DNA from: Mrakia gelida
Taxonomy: Eukaryota > Basidiomycota > Tremellomycetes > Cystofilobasidiales > Mrakiaceae
Length of the DNA stretch: 64,000 nucleotides
Reading direction: 5' to 3'
Assembly (NCBI GenBank): GCA_024345305.1
Contig: BRON01000008.1
Location: 682,001-746,000 of the forward strand
The position numbers and the translations under genes were made by a program. A model generated the notes under the pieces. The model was not told where the DNA came from. It did not search any database and saw only the letters and a program-made list of their open reading frames with translations. Below, in pieces: positions 46,101-58,100 of this stretch; the first letter of the stretch is position 1; each line of letters begins with the position of its first letter.

Positions 46101-48920
46101 GCTTCGATCTCAAGCTCAGGAGTTCGGAAACACCCTTCAGGCTGAGCTCGACGAGCTCTCGAAGGTGTTGGGAACGGCAGAGGAGAACTCGAGGACGGTC
46201 ACCATCGCGAAGTTCACTCCCGCTTCCTCCACTCAGGCGAAGCTTCTTCGAGTCCTCAAGACTTTGGAGCACATCTTCTCGGCCAAGCCAGTCGTTGCTC
46301 CAGCTGCTGAGGCTGCTGGTAAGTCGTCCTATCTCTTCGTTCTCGTTTGCGAACTCTGCTGACCTCGTCTCTCTCTCTTCCCTTCTTTCCCTCAGCTCAA
46401 GCTCCTCCAGCAGCTGCTGCTCCCGCCGTCGCTGCTCCCGTTGCTGCTCCAGCTCCAGTGCCAGGTTAGTGCCCACTTCTCGACGTGAAGTTCGTCTGGA
46501 AGATGTCGCTTACCTGCTTCCGCGATCTCTTCAGCCGTCGCCCCAGAAGCTGCTCAACCCGCCGATCCAGCCGTCGCTGCTACTTCGGCGAGCGCTCCCG
46601 CCGTCAAGGAAGGTCCCACCCCCGAGCAGGAAGCCATGACCTCGGTCTACTCAAGCTTCCACTTCGCCGCTCTTTGGGCCAAGCTCAGCGAGTGTCTCGC
46701 CATCGTCGCCGAGAACGAGAGCCTCAACGACGTCGCGACGGTCCTCCTTCCAGTCATCGAAGCCCTCATGGTCGTCTCGAGGTACGCCGGTCACAAGCCT
46801 ATCCTGGACGTCGCTCAAGGTTCCCTCTCCCCTCGATCTCCATCGGCAACGCTCGAGGGAAGCGAAGACGTCTTCCTCACCTTCACGGACACCCATCGCA
46901 AGATCCTCAACGACCTCCTTCGAAACAACCCGGCGCTCATGAGTGGATCGTTCTCGCTCCTCATCCAGAACTCCAAGGTCCTCTCGTTCGAGAACAAGCG
47001 AGCCTACTTCAGCCAGCAGCTTCGTCGTCGGCCGAACAGGGAGCAGCACGGAACCCTCCAGGTCAACGTTCGACGAGACTTCGTCTTCGAGGACTCGTTC
47101 TCCAAGTTCCAACGGTGGTCGCCCGAGCAGATCAAGTACGGAAAGCTCAGCTGTCGGTTCTGGGACGAGGAGGGAGTCGATGCTGGAGGAGTTGCTCGAG
47201 AGTGGTTCTCGTGAGTCTTCGCTTGTTCGCTTCCCAACTTTCGAGACGCGACCTGACCTGTTCCCTTCTTCTCTTCTCCAGGGTCCTCGCCAAGTCGATC
47301 TTCAACCCCAACTTCGCTCTGGTGAGTCTAAAGCTCCTCCTTCGCGTCTATCGTGCCGTGTTTCTGACTTCGACGCGTCTCTTCCCCCTTCAGTTCGAAC
47401 CCTCGTCCAGTGGAGCTTCGACCTACCAGTTCAACAAGCTCAGTTCGATCAACCCAGATCATCTCGCCTTCTTCCGATTCGTCGGTGTCGTTCTCGCCAA
47501 GGCCGTTCAGGATGGACGACTTCTCGACGCTCACTTCGTCAGGTCGGTCTACAGGCAGCTTCTTGGAGCGAAGAACATGGGTCTCTCGGTGAGTTCGCTT
47601 CCCTCTTCCCCGCACCCTCGACTCTCGTTCTGACTCTTTTCTCCTTTTTCCCTTCCTCAGGATCTCGAGATCGTCGACCCTTCGTACCACACGAGTCTCA
47701 AATGGATGATCGAGAACGTGAGTGCTCCTCCACCTCCTCGAACTCGCGTCGAGACGAAACTGACCCGTTTCCCTCTTGCAGCCCATCGAGGATCTCGTCG
47801 AGCTTTCCTTCTCGGTCGAGTCGGACGCCTTTGGAGAAGTGAAGATCCACGATCTCATTCCCGATGGTCGAAACATCGCTGTCACGGACGACAACAAGCT
47901 CGAGTACATTCAAAAGTACGCGTTTTCGCTCTTCCTTCTCGTCCCTTGCCTCCCCGTCGCTGAGCTAACGCTCTCCTCCCCTCGTTCTTCCAGGATGGTC
48001 AATTACCAACTCTCTGACTCTGTCTCTGATCAGAGCAAGGCTTTCATCGAAGGATTTACCTCGTGCGTCTTTGTCGATCTCGCTCGTTCGAAATGTCATC
48101 TCGCTGACCCGTCCTCCTTCGCTTTCCTTGTTCAGCATCATCCCTCAATCTCTTCTCAAGATCTACGATGCTGGAGAGCTCGAGCTTCTCATCTCTGGAC
48201 TGCCGACTATCGACGTCGACGAGGTACGTTCTTTCCCTTCTCGCAACGGAACTGAAGACTCGCGCTGACCTCTCCCTCCCGTCGTCCTCCAGCTCAAGAA
48301 CTCGGTGCAGCTCGTCCACTGGAAGAACAGCGATCCGTACGTTCTTTTATCTTCCCTCTCGTCCTTTGTTCTTTCCCGCTGACCTCGTTCCCTCATCTCT
48401 CTCCAACAGCGAGATTGTCTGGCTCTGGCGAGCGATCCGATCCTACTCCCAAGCCGAGCGAGCTTCCTTCCTTCAGTTCACCACCGGAAGTGCTAGGTAA
48501 GTCATCTTCCTCCTCCGTTCACGTCCCTTTCGTCGCTGACGCTCTTTCTTATCTCTCTAGGGTTCCCCTCGGAGGCTTCTCGCAACTCGTCGGTTCGACT
48601 GGAATCCAGCCCGTTCAGATCCACAAGGCCCACGGAGACCCCGACCGAATCCCTACCTCGCACACCTGCTTCAACCAGCTTGACCTCGGAAAGTACTGTG
48701 AGTTGAATCGTCTCACATCTCTCCTTTGGCGCCTCGAGAACTTCGTACTGACCTCGTCGTTCGTTCGCGTCTTTTCAGCTTCGTACGAGGCTCTTCGGGA
48801 AAAGCTCACTCTCGCCATCACCGAGGGAGCTACTGGATTCGGATGTGAGGCTTCTTCTGCTTTACCGCTCTTCGCGACCCAGACTGACCCTCGTGTTATT
48901 CTTGCTTTCCAGTCGCCTGA
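34122..48920 (+). CDS. TOM1: Giant HECT-domain E3 ubiquitin ligase, TOM1/HUWE1 family
   Basis: About 38 exons; among them 34122-34163, 34377-34673, 34839-35649, 37111-37707, 39051-41352, 41431-41985 and about 44440-46319. The protein is of the order of 3,700 residues. It begins MKIIRKNPKRTVPP; the N-terminal armadillo-like regions (DUF908/DUF913 type) include LNKFDEILDKTIAEYDIKTI and NIPYNIQTAAIYALDAMSRY. A UBA domain follows (QQLVDMGFSAHAATQALTRC), then long acidic stretches (around 42110-42900), a Gly-rich stretch, and the C-terminal HECT domain: FEPSSSGASTYQFNKLSS, GRLLDAHFVRSVYRQLLG, GGFSQLVGSTGIQPVQIHK, with catalytic Cys in TSHTCFNQLDL (codon near 48667) and the end ATGFGFA. It ubiquitinates excess histones and unassembled ribosomal proteins in yeast and HUWE1 substrates in animals. 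The tiny last exon encodes FA and the stop. Confidence 0.95.
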
Positions 48921-49619
48921 GCGCGTTTCCCGTCTCCATCTCGTTTCTTCGCCTCTCCTTCTCTCTCACGTTACGATATCTCGCTCTTGCTCGTCTTTCT
49001 CTCTATTTCCTTATTACGTTATACTGTCCTTTTCTCTTTCTCTCTCACTCTCTCTCTCTCTCTCTCGTAGTTCTCGTTTCTCGTTTCGTTTGCATGGATC
49101 TGATTCTCTTTCTCTCATCGAAGCGAGCGCCGGAAGTCGTCCTCTTTCCTTCCACCGAACCACGACGGCTCTCTGAGTATGATCGGGCGGTAGCAGGTCT
49201 CTCCCGATATCTGACGAGATTGCTTCATCTTCCCTCGAGAGTCACGACGTGTAGAGGAGAAACGAACGTCCTCTTGGTCTCTCGACGGCGACGCGTTCTT
49301 GCGACCCATCTCAAGCACTGAATCCGCTCTTCACAGTCAAACCCTAACTCGTGGGGTCTGAAGGTTCATCATAAAAAAAGGTCAGAGTCGAAAAGTAGAT
49401 GCAAGAAAGGTCGTAAAGAGCGGAAGAGAAGGGTCGAAGGCCATGTCCGATGGGCTGAAGGGTGCGAGGTGTCTTGATATCTGTCCCATCCCATCAGCGA
49501 AACAACAACACCCAGGTCAGTAGACATTCAAACCTCTTCTCTACACCCCTCCTTCCCTCGCCCACCAGAATCCACCCCCCACCCCACCAAGAAGAAAAGC
49601 CTAACGACTCACAGCCGAA
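48921..49619. other. Convergent intergenic region between TOM1 and the NDUFB3-like gene
   Basis: About 700 bp with a TC repeat near 49043-49067 and no supported gene. It should contain both 3' UTRs. Confidence 0.45.
49043..49067. repeat. CT dinucleotide microsatellite
   Basis: Simple CT/TC repeat downstream of TOM1. Confidence 0.7.
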
Positions 49620-50137
49620 TCACTCCTCAACCTGAGCATGGAACGCAGCCCTCGCCAACTTCGTCCCCTCCGAATCCCCTTCTTGATGAATCGTCGGAGC
49701 CTTCTTCTCCTCATGCCCATGTCCATGTGCATGCTTGTCGTCCTCTCCCCAAACGTACTTCTTGAGCGGACCGTGGTTGACGACCTCGTCGAAGGTGACC
49801 CAGGTGAGGAACAGGAGGAGGGAACGAGGGAACATGTTCCCGTAGCTGATTGAGGGTTATTCCATCGTGCGAGGGAGAGGAGGAGGGTGATGGCGAGGTG
49901 GATGATGAGGCAGAAGGGGAGAGGAGGGATGCAGAGAGGGAGGAGAAGGAGAGCGAGAGGGAAGGTCAGCTTCGACCCTTCCTCTCTCCCTCCTCTTCTT
50001 CCCTTCCTTCGTTTCTTCTTCTGAACTCACGTGAGCCACATGCCTCCTTTGTAAGGAAATTGATACCTCCAGGCTTCCCTTCTCTCCCAGGGAGATCGGA
50101 ACTCGGTTCGGATGCGAAGGATGCGAGAGGGACGCAT
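49620..50137 (-). CDS. NADH:ubiquinone oxidoreductase B12 subunit-like (NDUFB3)
   Basis: Complement, two exons: 50137-50031 and 49845-49620; 110 residues. The N-terminus MRPSRILRIRTEFRSPWERR runs into REAWRYQFPY, the PW-x-R-x-EAWRY signature of the small complex I membrane-arm subunit NDUFB3/B12. One hydrophobic segment follows (MFPRSLLLFLTWVTF), then HGPLKKYVWGEDDKHAHGHG, a His-rich tail common in fungal versions. The intron has a gctgac branch site about 150 nt before a cag acceptor, longer than usual, and only this acceptor gives an open frame. Inner mitochondrial membrane; an accessory, not catalytic, subunit. Its presence implies a proton-pumping complex I, as expected outside Saccharomyces. 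Confidence 0.72.
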
Positions 50138-50621
50138 CGTTCAGTCGGGGAAGGAAGGGCGGAGGGGAGGGGAAGAGATGGTGAAGGGCGAGAGAAGGTT
50201 TGGTTGGTTCCCTGTAGAGTTAAGAGGGGAAAGGTTTGGGATTAGTGAGTGTCAGGGATGCTCGAGAGAGGTAGGGAGAGTGTATACGAGCCCTGAGCGA
50301 GGACGATGGGATGGATGGATGGGAAGGCGGGGGAGGAAGGAGGTTGGGAGGGGAACGAGGGGCCGTTTCGAGGGGAGAGGAGGGGAGGGGAGGTTTTTTG
50401 TTGAAGAAATTCAGGCGAGGGAAGCAGATTTTCGGGTCGAAGCCTTGAACTATCAGAGATCTGCTGAAAGCGTATCTAATCCAGCTTTTTCGGAGGGAGA
50501 ATAGTACGGGCAAAGCAAGATCTCGCGTCTTCTTTCCTCCTCGTCGCGTTCGACCATCTCTCTCTTCATCCCCTCGCTTCGTTCAGTAGAAAGATCATCA
50601 AGACCAGCAAACCCTAGATCT
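50138..50621. other. Intergenic region between the NDUFB3-like gene and DBP9
   Basis: About 480 bp, very purine-rich on the plus strand, holding the NDUFB3 promoter and the DBP9 3' flank. No gene is supported. Confidence 0.45.
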
Positions 50622-53294
50622 CTACTTAAAGTTCTTCAACGGATCCTTCTTCTTCGGTCCTCCTCCACTCGCCCCTCCTCCCCTCCCACCTCTCGACCCA
50701 CCTCTCCCACCTCGTCCTCCCCTCCCTCCCTTCCCACCTCTTCCTCGTCCACCAACCTTCCCAAACGGAACGATCATCTCTCCACCCGAAGCTCCCGCAG
50801 CAGCCGCCGCTTCAAGCGTCGCCGCCGACGAGGAAGACGCGTCTGCCGAGGCGGACGATCCAGGGATGGCGGATATCCGAGGCATCAGGTAGCCTGGGAC
50901 GTGCTTCATGTGCGTTTGGACTCGAGTGGGGTGGAGAGGGGCGTCGTGACGGAGGAAGGAGAGATCCATTGGGTTGAGAGCGAAATGGGCCTTGAGCAAA
51001 CAAACGGACGAGAGAAGGACGACGAGTCAGTTTGAGGCGACGCGAGGTTAGGTACGGTTCGTCGAGACGCGTTTGAAGACAGAGACTCACCTTCAGCTTC
51101 TCAGAGTTCAACAACTCCCTCCTAACCTCCTCCCTCCTAGCATCCTTCACCGTCTTCCCCGTCACACTCCTCAACGCATCCTCCATCCTGTACCTGAACC
51201 CCTCAACCTCTCCTCTCCTTCCTCCCCACTCCCACTCCTTGATCTCCCCACCTCCAACACCTCCCACCTCCCCTTTAATCCTCTCAAACACAGGCTCGTC
51301 CCTCCTCGCACTCGGAAGACTAACAGCCTTGTCCTTCCCCCACTCCTCGGAGGGGACAACGAACGAGATGGCCAAACCGGCTTCGTGAGCTCGAGCGGTT
51401 CGACCGACTCGATGGGTGTAGGACCGAACGGTGGTGGGGAGATCGAAGTTGAGGACGCAGGAGACGGAGACGAAGTCGATTCCTCGGGAGATACCGTACT
51501 CTTTGTCTTGTTTGGAGGAGGAGGCGGCGGCTTTGCGGGCCCGCTTGGAGGGTTGTTGAGAGGTGGTGGGAGGAGGGGAGAGAGGTCGTTTGTTGGAGGT
51601 GGAGGTGGAGGCTTCGTTGTCGTTGTCGGAGGTGGGTTCGGGAGAGGTGCCTGAGCGGGGAGCAGCGGGTTGGGTGGAGATGACTGCAGAAGGAGAGCGA
51701 GGAAAGGGAAAGAGGTGAGCTGTTGATCGAGTTGGACGAGACGCGTCGAGAACGACGAGACTCACGTTGATGTTTGGGCTTCGCGACAACCTCGACTTCC
51801 TCCTCCTCTTCCTCCTCAGAATCATCCTCCTCCTCGTTCCCTTCCAGACCAGCCTCGTCGGTAGCGATGATGTAGTCGTACACTCCCTTGTTGAACTCCT
51901 GAACGATGTGGAACCTGGAAGTCGAACGAAGAACAAGCGAGTCAGTCGACGCGTCTTTCCTTCCTTCGCCAAACCAGCCCCTCCCTTTTTTTGTACGTCA
52001 GAAAGTCGACTCACCTCGAGTTCAAAGGCAACTCAGCGTTCAAAACACAAGCCTTGACTCCGAACTGCTCGAGGAACAGCTTGAGTCGGTACGATCGATC
52101 GACGTCGTTGACGAAGAGGATGCACTTCCCCTTGATGAGTCGAAGCTTGAGGAGGACGTAGGCGAGGAGGAACTTGTCGGGTTCGGAGCACTTGACGTAG
52201 TACTGGGTGAGGAGGGAGGAGGAAGCAGCAGGATCTTCCTCGAGTCGAAGGATGGCCTGGAGGGAACGAGCGAGGTCGAGGTTAGCTTCGAATTGTCAGC
52301 GCACCACGAGCTCGAGGAGGGTAGATATTGAGAGGTTAGGGGCTTACAGGATTTCTCAGAACCATTCCCTTGAGAATCTCGACATCCTTGGTCAAGGTAG
52401 CGGACATGAGGAAGGACTGGTAGACTTTGGGCATGTAACCTCCGGAGAAGATCTGCTTGACGTCGTCCGAGTGTCCGTACGAGAGGATGAGATCGGCTTC
52501 GTCGATGGTGAGCGTTTCGAGGGAGGCCAGGGAGAGGGTCTGGAACGTTGAAGATCAAAACAAGGTCAGCTTTGAGGTTCGGAAGGAGGGGAGAAAGGGA
52601 GAGGGAGGCAAAACGAACCTTGGACTGAAGGAGAGAAAGAGCTCGCGAGGGAGTAGCGATCACGATATCGGGTCGATCTGACATCAGGAGACTGCAGACG
52701 AACAACAGAAGATACAAGATGAGCTTCGGAAGGTGCAGAGGCGAAGGTGAAGGAGGTTGAAACTGACGTTTGAAGTTGAGTACTCGCTCCTCCTGCGACG
52801 TTGGCGACGAGAACCTCCTTGTCACAGTAAGCGGTCAATCCCTTGAGGTGGTTGGTGACTTGCTCAGCCAGCTCTCGAGTAGGAACCAGAATCAAAGCTC
52901 GAGTTTGCTGTCGAGCGGGGTCACTGAGCTCGATGGCCTGGGAGGAGGAAGGAAATCGTGAGCTCAAAAGTGTCAGCTTCGACTTTCCTTCTCGGCGTTC
53001 TCTCGCCCTTCCCTCCCTTCATCCTGAGCTCTACACCTATATAAATGAGATCGATAGACTCACAGCCTTGGCAGCCAAAACCTTCTGCAGCGTAGGGATA
53101 CAGTACGCTCCCGTCTTTCCACTTCCAGTCCTAGCTTTGGCGAGGATGTCCTTCCCTTCGAGAGCGAGAGGAATCGCTTTCGCTTGGACGAGCGTAGGAT
53201 GGAGGAACTTGAAGTCCGCGAGAGCTCGGAGGATACGAGGATCGAGGAGGTGCGAGAGGGAGGTGAAGGTCACGGGGGCGAGGAGGTCCGACAT
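50622..53294 (-). CDS. DBP9: DEAD-box RNA helicase DBP9 (60S ribosome biogenesis)
   Basis: Complement. Exon 1 (53294-53064) starts [20 protein letters not shown] and has the Q-motif region ([16 protein letters not shown]) and Walker A ([13 protein letters not shown]). Following exons give [31 protein letters not shown], the DEAD box in [29 protein letters not shown], and, in the helicase C domain, [34 protein letters not shown] and [16 protein letters not shown]. Between motifs there is an acidic and Lys/Arg insert typical of Dbp9. The C-terminus has [24 protein letters not shown] and an RGG-rich tail ending KDPLKNFK. It is a nucleolar ATP-dependent RNA helicase needed for 27S pre-rRNA processing. 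The order of motifs and LSYGH after DEAD make the DBP9/DDX56 assignment strong. Confidence 0.93.
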
Positions 53295-53793
53295 AGCTGA
53301 AGGGAGCTCGAGGGAGGGTGTTGGGGGAGGAGGAGGTGAGGTCGCAAATCGAAATCCCTCTGGCCGAAGGAGTGGGAACTGCGCCGTCTTCTTTGTTGCG
53401 TTCGATCAATTTTCTGGGGCTGGGTTGGAAGGTCTAGATATGATCTAGACTCGACGTGAGCGTGTATGAGGTCGGGGCTCGAAGAAATGGAGCCCAGAGA
53501 TCAAGCCGGGGGCGCGAGAGGAAGTCGAGAATCCGCGTCGCGCTCGAATCGACTTGAGCTCTGAACACGACGCAGGAACGCAGATAGATGGGTGTTATAG
53601 CAAGATGCAAGTGAGTGGCGAGGAGGAAGTAAAGCAAAGGTAAGTAGCAGCAGCGAACAGAGAGCAAATGAAGAAAGAGAACGAAGCAGAGCTCTAGTGC
53701 AACGAACGAAACGCGACCGACCGACCGACCAAAGATCCCTCAGCTCCTTCCCGACCAAGACGACAACCCTTTCCCTCAGAGTCCTACGTACGA
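53295..53793. other. Intergenic region between DBP9 and PAM16
   Basis: About 500 bp holding the DBP9 promoter and the PAM16 3' flank. A short tandem of ccga units occurs near 53715-53730. No gene is supported. Confidence 0.45.
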
Positions 53794-54863
53794 TCAATGT
53801 CCCTTACTCTCCTCACCCTTCTTCGAGCTCGGCTCCTCCTTCTTCACCTCCTCCTCTCCCTCCTTCTTCACCTCCTCACCCTCCTTCACCTCCTCACCTT
53901 CCTTCCCCGCCACCGGCTCCTCCTCTCCTTCCAGCGTCTCCCCCTCCGCCAGCCTCTTCTCAGCCTCCAGCCGCTCCATAGCACGGAACACCTTGGACTG
54001 GAGGTAGAACGAGTGCATCGATCCCGTCGGTGTGGCAGCCTTCTTGACGGGTTTGGTAGGTTTGGGAGCTGGAGGTGCGTCGGGATCGACGGGTGGAGGT
54101 GCTGGAGGAGCGTTTTGGAGGAAGAGGTGGTCGTATTGCTGTGAAATATACCGCAGAGATCAGGTCAGAAACGGAGTTCACAAAGGGAGGAAGAAGAGGT
54201 CAAGGGACGGTGGGAACGAACTGCTTTGATCTTCTCCCAGGGAGCGTCCTCCTTGACGTTGAGGATCAACCGAGCTTCAGCTAGACGCATGTTGGTCGTA
54301 CGATCGATTCCGGCTGTTGAGGAGGTTCCACCCTTGACGTCTTCTGAGGAGCTATCTGAGGCTACGGCATCGGGTTTGTATTGGGTGTCTGAGAGGAGGA
54401 GGGAGGTGAAGGGGAGGAAGGGAGGGAGGGAGGGGAGGAGTCAGCTTGAGCTCAAGAACGAGGGAAGGAGAGCTGCTAGAATCTTAAGAAGCAGCAGAGT
54501 CGAAGCCAGAAGCTTTGACTCCAGGTTCGGACCAGAACATCCTGGCTCGAAGGTATGGCTGGAAGTCTATCGAAGCGAGCGACATCCTCCGAGTCGAGCT
54601 GACCTCTCCTCCTCCTCCCTCCTCCTTCTTCTCCTTCAACCTCTTCCCCCAGAAAGCTTCGAGGGCTCACTCTTGTAAGCCTGACGACCAGCCTGAACGA
54701 AGGCCTTTCCGAGGATCTTCCCGTAGGTGAAGGTGACCTGAGTGATGAGCTTGGGTAGATTCGACTGAACGAAGGAGGAAGGGAGCGAGAGAAAAGAGAG
54801 AGGGAGCTCGTCAGCTCTTCGTTTCGGCCCTCAAGCGTGAGAACGAGATCTTGAGCTTACCAT
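53794..54863 (-). CDS. PAM16: PAM16/TIM16, J-like subunit of the mitochondrial import motor
   Basis: Complement, four exons. The first coding exon seems to contribute only the ATG (54863-54861), followed by an intron; exon 2 then gives SNLPKLITQVTFTYGKILGK and AFVQAGRQAYK, the membrane-associated N-terminus of Pam16. Exon 3 has TTNMRLAEARLILNVKEDA and PWEKIKA, the degenerate J domain, which lacks HPD as in all Pam16. Exon 4 has YDHLFLQNAPPAPPP and GSMHSFYLQSKVFRAMERLE, then an unusual tail of Glu/Lys repeats (GEEVKEGEEVKKEGEE). Pam16 binds Pam18 and tethers it to TIM23 on the matrix side, regulating mtHsp70. The Glu/Lys tail (about 50 residues) is not part of the yeast protein. Divergent from the gamma-tubulin complex gene, with starts 253 bp apart. 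Confidence 0.87.
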
Positions 54864-55115
54864 ATTCGATAGGGATGAATTCCAGGGTCGTGCGAGTCCA
54901 AAGAGAAGGGAAAAGAAAAAGGTCTAGGGTCGAAGGAGGGTCGTGGGTTGAAGAGAAGGAGGGAAGCGACCTCGGCGAATCGAAAAGTGGCTTCCGCGTC
55001 GTCGAGGGCGAGCTCAACCGCTTCCCTGACCTGTAACGACCGACAACGAACCCTTTCTCACACTCGGATCCATACCAAGGAAGGCTTGGGACTCTCCTGA
55101 AAACTAGGGAACGGT
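54864..55115. promoter_or_regulatory. Shared divergent promoter, PAM16 / gamma-tubulin complex gene
   Basis: 252 bp between start codons. No clear core element was seen. Confidence 0.4.
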
Positions 55116-58100
55116 ATGCAGTTCGGAGAGACGCGTGAGTCGTCTTCTGGGAGTCGAAGGAGTGAAGAGGTCAACAACCGAGATCGAGCTGACCTCCTTC
55201 CCTTCCTTCCCTCCGCAGATTCACTTTTCTCCATCCCAGCACTGGGAGACGCACTTACAGATCCCATCATCTCGAACCTACCTATCCTCAGCACAGCTTT
55301 CACCAAACCATACGCTTCGGAGCCTCCACCATGGGCGACCTCCCTCCTTCAGCCGGAGGAGAACGAGCTCGAGGAGGTCGAGGACGAGACGAGCTCTGCT
55401 GCTAGTACCAGTGCTTCCGATGCCGGATTGCGGTGGGATGTACCATCTGAGTCCATAGAGAAGGTGAGTCTCAACGTATCTGGTCTTCTCAGGTTCTGAA
55501 CGGCAAAAGCATCGAAGGAAGGTCAAGCTCATCGATTCCCTTCCCTCCTCTCCCATCCAGCCCAACTTCATCTCTTGGAACTCTCCCCCGTCCTCAGCAG
55601 CATCAGCTTTCGCGTCCGAGAGGCAGGCCTTCAACTGGGTTCAACCGGGAACGACGTCAGTCTTCTCCTCCGCCCTTCAGGGCCGAACCAAAGCTCACGC
55701 TCTCTATCCTTCCCTCCTCCTCCTCAGCTCGACCTCCACGACCATCCCGATCTCAGCTCAGTCCCTCACTCCTCTCCTTCTTCAAGTCGCGCTGGGATCA
55801 TCAAGAGCTGGGTCTGTCTTGTGGAACGAGAAGAAGAAGCGCTTCCAGTGGGTCGTAGAGGTTGGGAATCTCAGCAAACCGGCGACGGAGAGGTGAGCTC
55901 GGTTCGCGTCTCGACTTCCCTTCTCGTTCGAGAGCTGACCTTTCGACGCGTCTTCTTTCAGTTTTGTTCGACCTTTCTTGGAAACAGGAACCTATCTCGT
56001 TCGGCTGTCCGAACTGGCTGCTCATTTGGCTGTCTCGTGAGTCTTCAGACCCTCCTCCTTCGCCGTTCGTCCCCTGACAAGCTTTCTCCTTTGTCGCGTC
56101 CGAGCAGTCCTCTCTCAAGCTCGTCAACCCACGCTTTCTCCAACGCCCTCTCCTCCTACCTCACCTTCCTTCGTGACGAACTCCAAGAAGCAGCCAACTC
56201 AACGACCTCCTCAGCAGACCAGCCGTCGTCTCCGTCGAGGAAAGGGAAGGAACGAGCGAGTGCGTCGAGCGGACCTCTTCAGCTTCAGCAACGATGGAAG
56301 GTTCTCGGAGAGGTTGTTTCAGCTTTGGCTGAGCTTGGAGGAGTGGTGAGTCTCAGTTTGCAATGTTCAGTAGACGTGAGCTCGATTCGAACCCTGCGCT
56401 GACTCGAACCTCGCGTTTCTTTCTCTCCGTCGTCGCAGAACTCCTCCTCCACTCCCAAACCTCCCTCTTCCTCCCTCTACAAGACCACGCCTCTTCTCTC
56501 TCGAATCTACTGTCACCTCACCTCCCACGTCCACGCAGGATCCTCCATCCATCTCCAAGCAGCTCTCGCCTGGATCCTGGATCGAACCTCCGTCACCTGG
56601 CTCGACAAGGTTGGCAGATGGGTTGGACTTCTACCAGAGGACGGAGAGACGGAGAGGGACGGGTGGGATGAGATTGGTGCCGAGAAGATCAAGATGGAGA
56701 AGGATGTGTTTGATTATGTGGTGAGTGGTCCGTCTCGAAGAGGGAAGGCGAAGAGTCGAGGCGAGAGCGCTGACGGCCTTTTTTTTGTTTCGTTCAGTTC
56801 GACCCTGTTGCTGCTCCTGCTTTCGTTCCTCCTGGAGCGGCTAGAGACATATTTGAGGCTGGCAGATCGTTGAGGCTGCTGAGGCAAGCAAGACCGGATC
56901 ATCCTCTCTGTACGGCGGCTGGGTTTGGCGAGGGAGAGGATACGCGTCCCAGATGGCTCTGGAGCGACGAGGAGATCAACGAGTGAGTCTGAGGCCTGTC
57001 TCTTTCCTCCACGTCGAACATCGAGTCAAAAGCTTACTTATTTCCTTGTTCACAGACTGCACGACTCGGTCCACCTCTCGTCAAAACGCGTTCGGAAGGT
57101 CATCTCATCCTGGCGTCGCAGCCTCCGTCGAGTTCGTCCAACGAGCTACATGGATCGACAGCAGGTCGATCCCCGAGCAGATTTACCAACACCAACACTT
57201 CGGTCGATCATGCAACCTCCCACGACCTCCCTCTTCTCATCAGCGACCCTCGAGTTCTCCTCCCTCCTCGACCTCTGCACTCGTCCACCAGGTTCCGGTT
57301 CTTCCCTCCAACTCGCCCTCGCCTCTCCTCCCATCAATGACCTCGACCCAAACCACCCCGAACTCGACCAACAATCCTCCTCCAACCCCTCTCGCCGTCC
57401 CCGAGATCCTCAAGACGTCCGAACCTTCCTCGCCCACCTCCTCCAATCCCAATCCACCTCCCCTTACTCAGAACCCAACCTCCTCCCCTCCTCAGCTCCC
57501 TCCCTCCCCATCCTCACCTCCCTAACCGTCTTCCCCCCTCTTCTCTCCTACGGATCCCTCGTCTCCCAATCCCTCCTCTCCATCTACCTCCTCGACCTCA
57601 ACCTTCTCGCCCACCTCGAAATCCTCAACCGTTTCCTCCTTCTCTCCGACCCCTCCTTCACCTCACGAGTGAAACAAGCCCTCTTCGGGGACGGGGACGA
57701 CACCTCTCGCTCTTCTCGCTCCATCAACCAAGGAGCCAGATCGAGGACGAGAGCGAGGTTGGGGATGACCCCGAGCAAGAAGGCTTCGGTCGAAGCTGTT
57801 TCGTCGTCGGAGTGGGGAGTTGGGCTTGGGTTGGGCCTGAGCGATAGACAGAGGTGGCCTCCTGGGGGAGCGGAGCTAGCGCTGGCGTTGAGAGCGACGA
57901 TGTTAGATTCGGGGGGGGATTTGGTGAAGGAGAAAGAGGTGGAAGCGAAGTGGAATGGGGAGAGTAAGAAGGGGATGAAGATTTGGGAGGAGGTGGAGAG
58001 TCGGTTGGGATTTGCGGTGAGAGGTCAGGAGGAGGCTGGAGAGGGAAGGGAGGCCTGGTTGGATCCTCAGTCTATTGCGTGAGTGAAAACGACCGTTGGG

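Noticed and set aside
48300..49320. Plus-strand frames running past the TOM1 stop codon
   Set aside because: They read through introns of the HECT exons and CT repeats; the HECT C-terminus closes cleanly at 48920.
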